A DNA stretch of 64,000 nucleotides from Erigeron canadensis (GCF_010389155.1 NC_057763.1:46668645-46732644); one strand, 5' to 3'; counted from the first letter of the stretch, positions 45,862 through 59,129 are shown. Made by a program: numbers and translations. The notes: generated by a model from the sequence alone, not told the origin.

Positions 45862-48861
45862 TTTTACGATCGATCGAACGTATTGTAATCTGAGTCCAAC
45901 TACATAATCATATAGTTCTTATCCTTTCTAATTATCCCTTTCATATTATTTTTCTCCTTATATTAGAGTTTTTCTAATTCATTGTTTCGCACTTAAATTA
46001 TGTGAATTGATATTCGTACAATTGTTTTTGATTAATTTACCACACTGTACAAGTAAAACAGCAGATTGTACAAATGGATTATGCATAAACATTGTAGATG
46101 TATTAAATTGTGTGGTACTAATATCATCCTCATCATACTCTGACCATATTTTAATAATATATATATATATAAGTCTATAATTCATAGTTTCCATTATTGA
46201 TGTTATTAAGTTTAAACTGTTTCTGATTGATATGCTTTGTCAAATATATAGTAAGATCACAAGTATATTTAACATGAAATTATTAGAAGTCCCTAATAAA
46301 GAATGGATTTTGATGAGAAAAAAAAAACAACGAGTAATAAAAGATATAGTATAATTCGACCAATGTTTGTATCTTGAGAGTTGACCATGCGTGGCGATCT
46401 TCACAGGTGTACGTTCAAATTGGTTACGATTATTTTTGCTTGCATTTATTTTGTTACAATTTATCAATTGTCGTATATTGTTTTAAAAGATATAAACAAC
46501 GTACTTGATTTTGATAGAACAGAAAATATGATCTAGAAGCAAAGTTGTCAATTTAATTTATTATTTTTTTGAATAGAATTGGATGTAGAAAAGATCATGC
46601 ATGTGATCATCATATTAACTAAATTATTTACCTTTCAAATAAATATGAAATATTAACAATTTTCATATTGTATTCAACTGTGTTTACGAAAGAATAAACT
46701 TATATACATGTTGGGATTGATCACCACACATAAAAAAAATTAACACGACAATAATTAATAATTAAGTAAACAATAAAAACACACGATACAATTATTTACT
46801 TGTTTAGATCGACTCAATGAGTTTAATCACCACCACAAATAGAGACGCTCATTCTCGACCATCTATATTCTCTCATCAAATTTCAATCTTTACTATTAAC
46901 TCTCTAACTCTCAAGAACTTTTCACACAAAAATGAAGTTCATAAATCTTTAACTAATTATAATTTTTATTTATATAGACAAACTAGACACAAAGATAGTT
47001 TTTTATCTATACCAATATAAGACAAAAATTTAGCGTCCATTACCATTAAAATACTCATTTTGTGTCTTTCAAACTATTTTCTTTTATCATTTAAAATTTC
47101 CATTTGTGACCCGTTGATGTCGAACAAAAATGTTATATGTATAATATATATATATATATATATATGGTCATTTCAACATTGATGAAAGTAAAAGTATGGT
47201 AAATACAAGACATGTACGTCCTTGTGTACGACACATAACATTCTGTATATAAATCATTTCGAAGTCCTTTTGTATCTTCTTAGGGCAAAATGGTAAGGTT
47301 CAAAATCACTATTAAATATTTCTAATTTAACGATGACTTAAATTATTATGGAAAATGATAAAAAAAAAAAAAAAAAAAAAGCCTTTAGGGCTTCACTTAA
47401 CGTGCATAAAAAGGTTGTATATTTTCATATTAAATGTCAGCCCCTGAATTTTATGATAAGTATACAACTAATTAATGCACCTTAACGAAAGCCATTAGGG
47501 CTTTGTTTAGAAAAACCTAATTATTATTCACCCCAATTTATCATTTGACGCCTTTCACCATCTTATTAATGGTTCTATCTAAAAATAACACTGCGTTTAT
47601 GTGCAAAAGATGAAATGTTATTGGAAGTAAAGTTCTTGCATTAATTAGGTTAATAATTGGAAATAAAGTTCTTGATATAACTAACGTGTTGTTTATGATA
47701 CATATCATCATGATTTTAAAATTATTTTAACTACAAACCAATTACCACATATATAGGTAATTAAATTAGTGAGTAAAAATTGACTTATAGTGATATTGAT
47801 CGATCAATGTACGTACATATAAACATGAATATTTAAGATCATATAAATATGTTTTCCGTTTTTTAGTGAAGAATAAACTAATGAAATTGAGTCAACAACA
47901 TGAAAACCAAATCATCTTATATCACAAAGACTTTATATAATAATTTAGAAGGCCAAAGAAGAAAGTGGTAAAGTGAACAACCACGACACTCCAACTCTTC
48001 TTTTATAAACTTTACCCAATTGGGAATTCACACACCTTTTATTAAAATATTCACAAATTAATCAACATTTTGGTTTCTTATTTCCCAACAGTCAAACTTC
48101 CGGCTACTTGGTACCGTGCCCCCTTCCCGCCGGCGTACGGACGGACACGTGTTCCCTACACCTGTATTCATTAAAGTTATCTGTCCTTTTACGTTTTAAT
48201 TGAAAAAGGTTATGACTAGCTTTGTCATGTGTTTGTGATTATTTAGCTTGCATATAGTTCCATGTTTGTATATTTATTAGACGTTTTATTTTTATTTTTT
48301 TTTATTTTTTGCAAAGTCTATAGTTGCAGCAAAGCAAGCTCTAGAGGGGTTTTAATGGTCCCATTTTCGATTCAGACGTGTTTGAGGTAATTTTAACCAG
48401 AGGTTTTCTGGACCTCTAACGTACCCCCCTCCTCATGGAAAATACTTTTGAGATGAGAACCCCAAGACTCGAACCTGAGACCTTGGGTATGCTCACCCTC
48501 AAAGCCCACATAATGGATTTATAAGATAACTCTAACCACAAGGGTTTAAGCCAATGGTTTATTAGACGTTTTATTTATATTCATTATGAAAATAGATTAT
48601 CTCTAACTATATCCATATTTATAGTATAAAAATTGTTTTATGTATTTTCTCAAAGAACAAATTTATATCTATTCATTATTATTCTTTTTCCTTAACTTTT
48701 TAGTTTTGTCCTTTAAGAGATGGTACTTTCTTTTTTCTTATTTTAACTTTTGGCCTTACTATCAAATATTTTTAACTTCTTATTTTTATCCTCTACTAAA
48801 ATGTTCGTTTTTGTATTTCACCAACAATCTTCCGAATTCTTATCTTACTGTCATACAACTT
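45303..48861. repeat. Source block of a segmental duplication
   Basis: Parts of this region recur near the window end: 45303-45849 at 60475-61024, about 47157-47349 at 61171-61364, 47519-48680 at 61356-62475, and 48692-48861 at 63831-64000. Outside the MYB gene and the SINE it holds no recognised gene. Poly(A) of about 20 is at 47360 and an AT microsatellite at 47146-47164. The 45850-47150 part has no counterpart. Confidence 0.92.
48355..48555 (-). repeat. tRNA-derived SINE
   Basis: On the - strand TGGCTTAAACCCTTGTGGTTAG is an A-box-like head (48530-48552). It is followed by GGTCTCAGGTTCGAGTCT (B box GGTTCGAGTCT near 48470-48486). A decayed copy lies in the duplicated block at about 62165-62345. 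Confidence 0.6.
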
Positions 48862-51135
48862 TCACGATTTTATAATTTCACTTGTGAGTATTTTCATTTG
48901 ATTTTTTTTTCCGTTTTACCTTTAAAGTTTAAAACTTTACCATTTGCGTCCTCATATTTTTAAATACTTGAAACGAATGGTAACTTATGTAAATAGATTA
49001 CCATTGATGGTATAAATATGGGAGTTGATATTCGTATATAAGAGTAATCAATAAATTTACTGCAATTGTACATCACATACTTATACAGTATAATGTAAAG
49101 CTTGTACATTATGGTATATCCATCAATTCTTGTGGTACGTTTATCACTCCTCTATCTATATATACAACAATCAACTTTAACTTCAATATTTGGACAAACT
49201 GAATTATGTAAACTGCAGTTATTAACCCAATATTATTCCATGCGGATCTATATATAGTAAGTTAAGTTGAGAACATTTCGTATCAATAATAAACATAATT
49301 TTATAATAAAGGGAAGAAACCCGACTGAACATGACCTAGTGTTTTTTGATTGTCGACTCGTATGACCAATAAAGGTAAGGATTGTAGAGAAAAGTGTGCA
49401 CGGAGAACGTTTCACGGATTAATGCAATTTAATCCCTATGGTGAAAAATCTAATAATACGATACAATATATACGTGTCAAGTACTCAGCGGTGAACGCGG
49501 TTGTGTGCGTTTTCTAACATGTGAGGTTTAAAGCTTTTCCTTAAATGTCACAACGGTCACGTGGCCAGCTAGATTGTTGGTTTTGTTATACCCACGTCAG
49601 CAAAGGTGACACGTGGTTTTTTTAACATTGACACGTGTATTAACCACTGATGTTAGTGGACCCATATATTATGTGTTGATACGGGTTTCGCGATTGGCGT
49701 CCGAAAAATATACGGATGTGACTAAAACATTAGCTGGCTTTTTCGAGTATAAATTAAATGACTAATATTGTATATCCACACGTTTATAACTTACATCACA
49801 AAATCATTTGGTATACATTTAATTTTTTGCCGAATAAAACATGTTTAAATCTCAATGTTATAAATATACTAACAAAAGGTGAGTTGTGTTTGTTCAAAGG
49901 TGAGTTGAGTGTGTTTAAGAGATCGAGAATTAAAAGGCTATAAGTGTAATTTTTCTATGTTTAACTTTCAACATTTACGATTAAAAGGTGTTATTTTTTT
50001 TTATAAATGAGCATAGATAAAATAAAATAGAATAGAATGTAATGTTTGTTATGATTCAAATAACTTATTATTTTCTTCAAAACAATCTAATCTCGATTTT
50101 CTTTAACACCTATATTCTTGAAGAATGTTTCTTGTAAGTACAATTAGAATAAAAATGATATATTATTATTGAATAATATTTCATTTAAGTCCAATTCTAA
50201 ATTTAAATTTTGAAAGACCAATCTTAACATTTCAAATCGTTTTAAGAGACCTGGCATTTCATCTCATGTTAATCAAACGTTTAAGATTTTTAGCCATTCA
50301 CTATGTGAGTAGTGACCCCGAACACGCCCAAGCGAACGACATGGCCAACAACATGCATTGAGTTTGTGTTAAGCCAGTTTATATCAAATTACACTCTTTT
50401 TTTAATATTAAATTATCTTCCATGCTATAAATAATTAATGGATTGAATAAAACGAATAACTACTTTTCTTTTTATCATATTAAATGAATACTTGGTTTTA
50501 GGTTTTAAACGACTACGTTTTTTCGTTTTAGGAAAAATAATCTAAAAGTTTTGTCTAATAATCCAACCTCGTTTGTACACTACAAATTAGTAACTCGATG
50601 TTTTTGCTATGGACTGTTATTAACCTGACTTAAATTAGTTATATATTTATCATAAGCTTTAAAAGGTAAACTTTTAATATATAATGTAAAAGTTTTTATG
50701 TAGAAAGATCCATAACTCTATTATATTAGAAAGTATGATGACAAATATTCTCCTCAGTGTAAATTGAGTCACTGTTTATAACTATACTTTTACTCGATTT
50801 ATATATAACTTTCCAAAACAAATCCGATTTGTAACACTAATTGAAGACATATCAGAGGTAAAACTTACTTTTTCTAGGTGATTTTTTTTGGGAGGGGGGG
50901 GGGGGGGTATACCTGTCTGGATTAAACGGGACTGGTTGGCAGGGACTGAGCACCCACCAATCCCCTAACTGGCTCCGCCCATGATAATATCGATCTATCA
51001 CAATACTATATTTATTCTCTTTTTTTTAATTGGGAGCAGGGGCTTTCATTTTGGGGAGCTTTCGGTATGCGAGTGGGTATGGAGATGGTTATGTTAACCA
51101 ATTTTTAGCTAATGGAAGCTTAAGATGGTTATAAG
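48862..51135. other. Intergenic, no gene recognised
   Basis: It contains a cluster of CACGTG motifs (49558-49637), a run of 14 G at 50894-50907, and a GC-richer stretch at 50908-50985. That stretch includes CTGGCTCCGCCCATG, possibly the right end of a hAT-type element. Confidence 0.4.
49558..49637. promoter_or_regulatory. Three G-boxes (CACGTG) in 80 bp
   Basis: CACGTG occurs at 49558-49563, 49610-49615 and 49632-49637, with CCCACGTCAG at about 49591. bZIP or bHLH factors bind such sites. No gene downstream could be identified, so function is open. Confidence 0.4.
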
Positions 51136-51331
51136 CAGTGACGTGCCTACATGGGGGGCAAGAGGGGAAAATGCCCCCTCCAAAATTTAGATTTTGTCAT
51201 ATATTTTTGAAATTTTTATGAAATTTTTAAATTTTCCTATAGGTTTCTAACATTTTGTCCCCTTTTAGAATTTTGTTTTTTTGGACTTCTAATTTTGCCC
51301 CCTTTTGAGATTTTTCCTGGTACCGCCTCTA
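51136..51331. mobile_element. hAT MITE, 196 bp, copy A
   Basis: Flanked by GTTATAAG (51128-51135) and GTTAAAAG (51332-51339). The ends are CAGTGACGTGCCTACATG and, reversed, TAGAGGCGGTACCAGG. Same length and interior as 59130-59325. Confidence 0.8.
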
Positions 51332-51869
51332 GTTAAAAGCATGGTAAGAAATACGTTTTGATTATAGGTACAAGCTAAGTTAGTTTTCATACGTTTATTT
51401 AGATGCCAAAATACATGCATGTACTAAATATTTTGAATGTAAACGAGTTGATGTGTTTCATTAACATAAAGACATGATGTGGATGATGTATAGATATATG
51501 AAAATGGTTAAATTAATACGAATTATGAGAATTAAATTGCTCATTATCTGTCGTTTAATTTTGCGAATGGTTCACGAACATCCAAACAAAAAACTGGGTA
51601 ATGTTCGTTCGTTTTATACACAAACGAAAGTAAACAAAAACTAACAAACCTCAAATTAACTAAATTTTATAGAATATATTCATGAGCATATAAGAACGAA
51701 AGTGTACAAACATAACAATCAACCGTCGAAGAACATAAATAATGAACAGTGAAAGTTATATGCTCATGTTCGTTCATTTAATAGTTATTTATGAATAATT
51801 CTTTAAAAGGTTAGTTATTTTACTGCCTAACTACCTTTACACTTTAAGAGCGGCAGTTTTGATTAAATA
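51332..51869. other. AT-rich with GTTCGTT words
   Basis: 51560-51790 carries GTTCGTTCG/ACGAAC words and is a probable relative of the element at 22854-23470. Otherwise nothing was recognised. Confidence 0.4.
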
Positions 51870-52849
51870 TTAGACTCATGCATGCAGGGGCGGATCCAGT
51901 GTAGAATGAGGGTGGTCACCACCCCACCCTCAACCTAGTTTTGCTAGTATTTTTATTTTTATTTTTTATGTCTATTAAACCCCCAAATTTATATAAAAAC
52001 AAGATAATAGCAATGGATTTGAAGAAAACAATCAAAGATAAACGAAACAAACATGTTGAAATGTGTGAATCGAAGCCTGAAATGGTAGTGCGGTGTAACA
52101 TGTGATTTGCAGGTTTTTATGTTGTAGAAGATGACAACATTATCCTATTACTTGTTCAGTTAAGTCCTTTTATTATGTTAAAGTTTCATTTTTATCCCTA
52201 AACTTTCAAAGTTGTTTTTTTATTAGAACAAAACGCAGAGTATTACCTTTCGAAGTTATGATTCATTTTAATCCCTAAACTTCATGCGTCATATTTTTGC
52301 TAGTTACAATATATTTTAGCATTATCTTCTCAAAGTGTAAGTTTATAAAAAGAAAAAAGAAATTTTAATATAATCATCGTAAGGATGTATTGGCTACTTT
52401 GACTATATTATAACCCCTTCAAACTAGTGATAGTGTTATATAAAATTTGTAGAATATATAAATTTTGAAAGAATTTGATGATAAACGAGAAACAAAATGA
52501 CGCCCCCGACTTTATAAATGTCTGGATCCGCCACTGCATGCATGCACGATACAACGACGATAGTGGTAGCGACGGCTAGTGGTGATGGCATGACGACCGA
52601 TAATACGAGTAATGTAGGTTATTGATGTAAGGATCATTGATTTAAAAGGTGTAGTTTTGTTATTTTTTAAGTTGAGAGATAAATTTTATTGAATGTTAAA
52701 AAAAAGAGAGATAAATTTTATAAATTATTTCATCATGAGTATTTTTGGTAAAACATGTACATTAGGTGGCAGTTATATTGAATGGTGAAATTTTTTTTAG
52801 CTTGAGAAAAGAGAATATATTGAACTTTATATACTTGTATTAGTATAGA
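51870..52849 (-). mobile_element. Helitron interrupted by a hAT MITE
   Basis: On the - strand the 5' end is A|TCTATACTAATACAAGTAT (52849). The interior matches the short Helitrons at 34160 and 55363. The 3' end CTAA|T is at 51873-51870, beyond a hAT insertion at 51885-52536. Without the hAT and one copy of its duplication the Helitron is about 320 bp. Confidence 0.7.
51885..52536. mobile_element. hAT MITE with perfect 8-bp duplication (652 bp)
   Basis: CATGCATG flanks both sides (51877-51884 and 52537-52544). The ends are CAGGGGCGGATCCAG and, reversed, CAGTGGCGGATCCAG. It lies inside the 3' end of a Helitron. The 61-codon open frame at 51916-52101 is not considered a gene. Confidence 0.9.
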
Positions 52850-53869
52850 TAAACCTTTTAGATTAGAAAAAAAAACGAGTAAATGAGTACAAATCGACAA
52901 AATTTGACATTTTATATAAGTTTGTTATGCTGACTTAACTTGATGGGGTTTTGACATATCAATTTGGAAAAATAGCACTTGATACAAGACCCTATTAATG
53001 AGAACGACAATGACAACTAAATGAGTTGAATTTAAAGAGTGAATAATAATTGTTCTAATAATTGCTCTTCTTGGCTCATTTGGCCAATATTTATAGGCTT
53101 ATACCTATTCGCCGGGTATATATTGTAAAAGGCACCTATACTCATGTGTCAGATTTTACCACAAGCTACACCCATATGGTCATAGGCTCCCAAAAAACAA
53201 TCCGAACTTTGCCTAAAACTATCGAATTCAAGGGTGGTGGAAACAATATTTACCAAAAGTGCCGACAACCATATCTAATCAAATACCCCCAACGACCAAC
53301 GTTCCCTTCAATTGCACTCAACATTCATATGCATTGGTTCTACTAGGCCGATTATCCTTATGATGCCCCTTACTGATATTTGCCAAAAACTAGGGTGTAA
53401 TGGAATCGATGTGTCGACGTACAAAAACCTTTGTCTCTAATATGCTTGTTACTTTGTTAATAATGACGTTTTTTTATGTATTAAAGTACGTGTAGCATGA
53501 ATAGTGTAGAATTAATTAATATACATGAATAGTGCAGAATTAATATACTGCTAAAAAAACTTAGAAAGATTTAATAATTTTACTAATATATTTGTTAATT
53601 TTAGGACTATCATTATTTTTCTATATTAAATTATATGAAATTAACAATAACATCTACTTTACAATAATTCTTCTTATAAAAAGTGATCTCAGCTCCAACC
53701 AAATACACTAAACCATATATTGCAAAAAATTTATTATACATGATAATACTTTTGCTACTCATATATTTTCTTATAAAGTATACTATAAATAAAGTATTTT
53801 TTTAATGTAATATATCCATTTTAGTATCATCCATTATGTAGGGTGTCATTAATTTGTAAATTATGCTAT
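52850..53869. other. Intergenic, one unrecognised open frame
   Basis: 53062-53346 is open for 94 codons (FTTSYTHMVIGSQKTIRT and similar) and is less AT-rich than its surroundings. I do not recognise it. It may be a decayed transposon or gene fragment. Confidence 0.35.
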
Positions 53870-54094
53870 AAATTTTGTCCATTGTCATAAAACAATTTAA
53901 ACATCTTCATTTATATACCTATATTACCTTTAATAAAATAATTTACAACATAGATACTCTAACTCTTAAATAAACATATTAACTCCTCTTACATCAACTA
54001 ATTTTACATTTACCACCACACTACCACCACTGCCGCCGTCACTACACCGTCGTCGCTACCACTATCATCGTCGTATCGCGCGGGGATAGTCTAG
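53870..54094 (+). mobile_element. Helitron 3' part
   Basis: The CCGCCGTCACTACACCGTCG interior is like 34549-34856. The 3' end is CGTATCGCGCGGGGATAGT then CTAG|T (54091-54094). The 5' end was not resolved. Confidence 0.55.
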
Positions 54095-54299
54095 TCAGAT
54101 TATATATATAATTGCTAAAGAAGGAATTCACATTTACATATTAAAACATTTATTTAATATTTGTACGAATACATTAGTCTATATTAATCAAATTTTGTAC
54201 AAGGGTTTGAATTTTTGAACTGGTTAAAAATTGTGATACTCTCGTATAACATATATGAAAGGAAGAAGCAAAAAATACAGTAAGAACTAATTGTAAAAG

Positions 54300-54600
54300 T
54301 TGTACTTCCTCTAATAACTCAATGGTTAAACATCAGCTTTTCATGTTAGAAGTCTCGAGTTCGAGATGTGGGAAGAACATTTCAAGGTATTTTACAAATA
54401 AAGTTTTTTAGTGAAGCAGGTTTGAGTCCTGCAAAAGGGGCAAGGTTATATTCCAATTAAATGTCATGCCTTCAGGCAGTTTAGTTGGGAGTTTCTCCTC
54501 CTACTAGGTATTGAGAGTGAGGGGGCTCAAAAGCATGAACCCGTTTAAGACAACGTAAACTAGATCTCCTGTTGTGAGCAAATAATCCACACCTTTAAAA
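54300..54600 (+). repeat. SINE-like repeat
   Basis: TAACTCAATGGTTAAACATC (A box) is followed by TCTCGAGTTCGAGATG (B box). The tail CTCCTCCTACTAGGTATTG ... ACCCGTTTAAGACAACGT resembles that at 58795-59010. Confidence 0.6.
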
Positions 54601-54889
54601 AAAATTATTTTTAACAGTTACAGACCTACAGTAGGAACTATATGTCCATCTTTGCCAATCTTCTTAAACAAACGTACGCCAACCGTCACTTCCACGTCAC
54701 GACGACTTCGGTTGATAAAAAATTACTCCGTAAGAAACAAAATTTGACCATATTCTCACCTTCTATTTTTGAGCATAATACGATAAAAACAAAATTTGCT
54801 GTATAATTTAACCTTATTTTCCATTTTAATTTTGTTCTAAAATTAATTTTCACTATAAAAAATCATACAATATATATAAAAAGATATGT

Positions 54890-54999
54890 ATATGGGAAAA
54901 GTGAGTATAGGGTCGTTATGCACCTAACTTGGGTGAAAAACCTCTCACATACTTAACTTAGGTGCTTAACAGCTCCGTATTCTCTTCCCCCTATGTATA
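54890..54999. mobile_element. Short palindromic MITE
   Basis: GTATATGGGAAAAGTGAGTA at the left and CTCTTCCCCCTATGTATA at the right are inverted. The inner GCACCTAACTTGGGTG and CTTAACTTAGGTGC also pair. Related to 7738-7938. Confidence 0.6.
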
Positions 55000-55362
55000 T
55001 TAATATAAAAATAATTGATAAAATTGTGACAGTGTAATTATTTTAAGGGTTGGAAAATATGTGTTGTAAAAAATGTTCATTAAAAGTATTATAAGTGTAT
55101 TAGGTATATATATATTAAAATTAGTGAATAAAATAGAGTGTAGTTTTGGTAGATCAAGTTTTTCTTTTAAGAAAATGAAAGGATATTATATTCTTTACAA
55201 TATAATATAAATGAGTGTTTTAATTGGGTCGTGTTTGATTAAACAAATTTGGTTGATGTTCTATAATATGGACCTGGTCGGAATAGATAATGGGGCTAGG
55301 ACTTTTTTAGTAGGCTGGAATATGTGATTCGTATCACACTCATATGTAATTTTCTTAGTTAA

Positions 55363-55617
55363 CAAGAATGGCACTTGTGTAATGCGTGCCGTGTGGTCAT
55401 GGAGGCTACTGGTGGTGGTAGTGGCGACGATCTATAGTGTATGTAATTAATGTAAAATATTTAATTTAAATGAGATGATGTGTATAATCTAAAAGTTAAT
55501 ATATAAATGACGTAAATAGTTAGGAAGGATATATTAGTCATTTCGCAAATTCAAAATAGATAACTTTTAACATGTTAGTTTATAATTTTTTTTATAACCT
55601 TTATATAAAAGTATAGA
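55363..55617 (-). mobile_element. Short Helitron (255 bp)
   Basis: On the - strand the 5' end is A|TCTATACTTTTATATAAAGG and the 3' end is CTTG|T at 55366-55363. The preceding hairpin is decayed (CACGCATTACACAAGTGCC). Confidence 0.6.
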
Positions 55618-56156
55618 TATAAAAATATAGATAATAAATGAAATGATTATAATCCCATAAATGATCAAAAAAGTAGGGCAAATATCAAATATCCCCTTCC
55701 TAAACCCCTTAAATATTATATATACCTAAATTACAAGTTTTCAATACATGATGTACAATGGTCGTAAAGTAATGTTTGGGTAAATATGATATTTCATGCT
55801 TTAGGATGGATATATATGAAATTAACTCAAAAAAATATATAGACCAACAATAAAGTTATTAATTGATAATTTCTAAACAATGAAACAATATTTTTTTTAC
55901 TTTTTTTTTACCCTTCTTTTTTATAATTTTTATATAATGGTACAAATATAAAAATATAGATAATAAGTGAAATGATTAAAATCCCACAAATGATTAAAAA
56001 TATATATAGACCAACAACAAAGTTATTAATTGATAAATTCAAAACAATGAAACAATTTTTTTTTTTTTTTTTGAAAAAGCGATAATTAGTTATCATCTCC
56101 GACTTTGGTGTACTCACATGGGGTTTGGATAAGTATAGCATTGCTAAAGGCTAATT
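55618..56156. other. AT-rich intergenic
   Basis: An imperfect direct repeat: ATAAAAATATAGATAATAAAT with AAATGATTATAATCCCATAA at about 55619-55660, and again at about 55948-55990. No gene was recognised. Confidence 0.5.
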
Positions 56157-56166
56157 TTTTTTTCTA

Positions 56167-57168
56167 GGCCAAAGCACTTTTTTCGTCCCTGTGGTTTTTC
56201 GAATAAGCACTTTACATCCTCGCCATTAATTTTTGGCTAAAATCGTCCCTGTGGTTTGCATTTCGTCCTTGGGTCCGTTAACCCCCTCACGTGCCTTTGC
56301 CCGTGAGGGCATATATGTCTTCTTACCCATTTGTTCCTATGGTTAAGTACAAAATTCATCCTTATGGTTTGTCATTTTTGCATTTTTCATCATTAAATTT
56401 AACAAACTTTCAAACAAAAATTTAATCAAAAATCAAAACAAACTCAAATCAAAAACCTATATATATACCTACATATGAGGATCTAATTTAATACCGGCCG
56501 GTACAACTAATTTAATTTAATTTTTTTTTTTTAAATATTATAAAAGTTACTACAATATAACGAAAATAGTCAAAATATAATTAGAATTCACTCAAAAAAA
56601 AAACAAATAGGTACTTTATAACAAATTACAAAAAATAACATTAAAGTATTGTAAAAATAATTTTTAAAAAATTCAAAAAATAAAAAATGTGAATACCGGA
56701 AGTACCGGAACGGTAATACCGAAAATATCAGAAATAGTTGTAGCGGGTTATCTTCCAATACCGGTATTACGGGTATACTACCGGTATTTAAAATATTGTA
56801 TGTACGTGGTTGCATTTGAAAGTGATTGAGCATATCCTCAAATATAGGTATATAGGTTTTTGTTTTGTTTGAATTAAATTGGTACGGTAATTTTTGTTTT
56901 TTTTTTTGTTTTTTGAAATTTTTTCCTGGAATTGTTAACGGCGAGGACGAAAAATGCAAAAACGATAAACCACAGGGACGTTTTTTGCACTTAACTCTAT
57001 GAAAAGACGAAAATGCCCCTCACGTGACTTGCAAGTGAGGGGTTTAACGGCAAAGTTATAACGGCAGGGACGAAATGCAAAACAAAGGGACGATTTTAGC
57101 CAAAAGTTAACGGCGAGGATGAAAAATGCTTATTCAAAAAACCACAAGGACGAAAAAAGTACTTTGGC
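56167..57168. mobile_element. Mutator-like non-autonomous element (about 1.0 kb)
   Basis: Long terminal inverted repeats: GGCCAAAGCACTTTTTTCGT at the left pairs with GCCAAAGTACTTTTTTCGTC from the right end. Pairing continues for well over 100 bp (GTCCCTGTGGTTT, ATCCTCGCC, GGCTAAAATCGTCCC). TTTTTTTCTA flanks both ends (56157-56166 and 57169-57178), a 10-bp duplication but low in complexity. An ACCGG-rich AT-poor patch (56490-56790) may be a second element nested inside. Confidence 0.75.
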
Positions 57169-57178
57169 TTTTTTTCTA

Positions 57179-58794
57179 ATTAGATTACAAGTTATATTAT
57201 AAGTAAACTTTAAATAATAGATAAAGAAAGAAAAATAAAGAAAGATGTTAAAAAATTGAATAATTCAACATGAATGAATTACATGTAAACTCGGACGAGA
57301 TTCAATGATTAACATGTCGATATATTGAAAGACAATTCTAAAGATAATATACAGCGAGTAGCTTTGACCATCGGCCGACCACTAGCTTAGCGGGAAGAAT
57401 GCGACCTCTACAGCATACAACACACACACAAAAATCACTATCCATTTCGGCCGCCCAAGGAAAAAGGTGGCTCGCCAAAAGTTTGCTTATGTCTTCATGT
57501 ATATCATTTTTCATAAAAGGTTTTCAAAAAGTCACTTTTTGAAATTTTCTTCATCTTTTTTTTTTTTTGCTGTCTTTTTATATCATTATTATCCGATTTT
57601 TCTTTTTCTTCTCTCATATTTTGATGATTCCTTGTTGACTGTGATTTTTGTTCTATCTTTTGATCATCATATAACACTAGTGGATTTTGTCCCATTGTAC
57701 TTGTTCAAATGAATATATCTTTATCTATACACAAGTTTGAAATTCTTGTGTTTGAATGTCAATATAAACGGACGAGGTTTACATTGTGTTAAGTCTTGGA
57801 TTCGCTGACAAGACTCGCTCGCTAACGTATGTCGTCAACAAGTGTTCAGCGATTCCAGTGACGCTCTTCAGCGGGTTGGATGTTGCCCAAATGTTTGTCA
57901 TGGCGGGAATTTTTCAAATCATATGAAGACAAGAGTCACATGGTGGTTCTTCCAACTGGAACATACCTCATATTACTAAGGTACAGTTGGGACCAATTCA
58001 AGGGTTCTCTCTCATACCCGATTTGGTAAAGAAGACAAGTGCTCCTGCATGAAAGTACAAGGAGTCAATGGGATGTCGACAACCACCATCTATCACCATC
58101 AAAGGAAGGTTGTGTTGCCCTAATTCTTCCTCTATATAAAGCAACACAGACGCATTGTATCAAGTGTGTTAGTCATCTTGAAAGTGTGTCACTTGTAATT
58201 CTTCAAGTTTATAGTGTGTCTAGACTTAGCAATTACCCTGTTCATTTGTATTCTTGTAAGTCAAGTTTGTAAGATCGACCATGTATTCATCGTTTAATCA
58301 ATGATACATATGATTATACTTGCATTGATTTATTACAATTGAACTTGTCATTGTTCTTGTTATTTACTTTCTTGTTTAGCTTAAAAATAACATAAGTTGT
58401 GCATTCGTGGACTGTCACATTGTTTAGATTATTTTGAGTAACGAGTTTTTTTTTCCTCAGATATAGAAGAATTCAGTTATTTTTGTGACTCTTTTTGAAC
58501 ATTTTCCGAAAAACCCAAAATATTACCTAATGAGATTTAAACATAAGATCTCTTATAAAAAAAATAATATCTCGTTACCTTAAACGTGTGATGTCTCCAT
58601 ATTGTGTAGTCGATGGATTAACACATTGTAGAATATGGATATGTAAATAGTTTGTTTCATTAATAACCAATTTGGTTTTTTTGGATTATTTAGATTGAAC
58701 TTGAATAAATAATATATGTTTTTGTAATTAAAAGTATAAAAGAAAGAAATACGTACCAATTTTTAAATTTTCATTTAATAAAATCAATAACAAA
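57179..58794. other. Unidentified region with a promoter-like module
   Basis: 57760-58320 is less AT-rich. It contains ATCACCATCAAAGGAAGGTT, then TTCTTCCTCTATATAAAGC (TATA at 58133-58139), then a T/G-rich ~160-bp stretch. The arrangement recalls an LTR or a pararetrovirus-type promoter, but no coding part is present nearby. The open frames here (57467, 58039) are not recognised. Confidence 0.35.
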
Positions 58795-59010
58795 GGTAGT
58801 CCATCGAGTTTGGGTTTGGTAACCCAAGTTCGAAGCTTGGAGGAGGCAAATGTTTACCCTTATTAACCGTTGTGCCTTCGGGGGATTAATAGGGGGTTTT
58901 CCTCCCTTTAGATATTTGAAATAGACATTTTATTTTGAGGGAACTCTTTAGCACGAATCCTGTCTAAGACAATGTATGCTAGACTCCTCGTTGTCGAACT
59001 ACGACACGAA
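58795..59010 (+). repeat. SINE-like repeat
   Basis: GTAACCCAAGTTCGAAGCTTGG gives a B-box-like GTTCGAAGC. It is followed by TGTGCCTTCGGGGGATTAAT and the tail CGAATCCTGTCTAAGACAAT, like 54300-54600. Confidence 0.5.
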
Positions 59011-59129
59011 ATTTCTAACGAAATTCAACTTTAAAAAATATTAATAAAATTGTAAATATGTTTCGGATTTACTATAATCCTAAACATATCATATTAACGA
59101 CATTTCTCTTGAATGGGTTTCTTATATCT

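Noticed and set aside
48640..48963. 107-codon hydrophobic open frame
   Set aside because: T-rich pyrimidine-biased DNA gives Phe/Leu/Tyr codons by chance; the duplicate at 63831-64000 does not preserve a gene.
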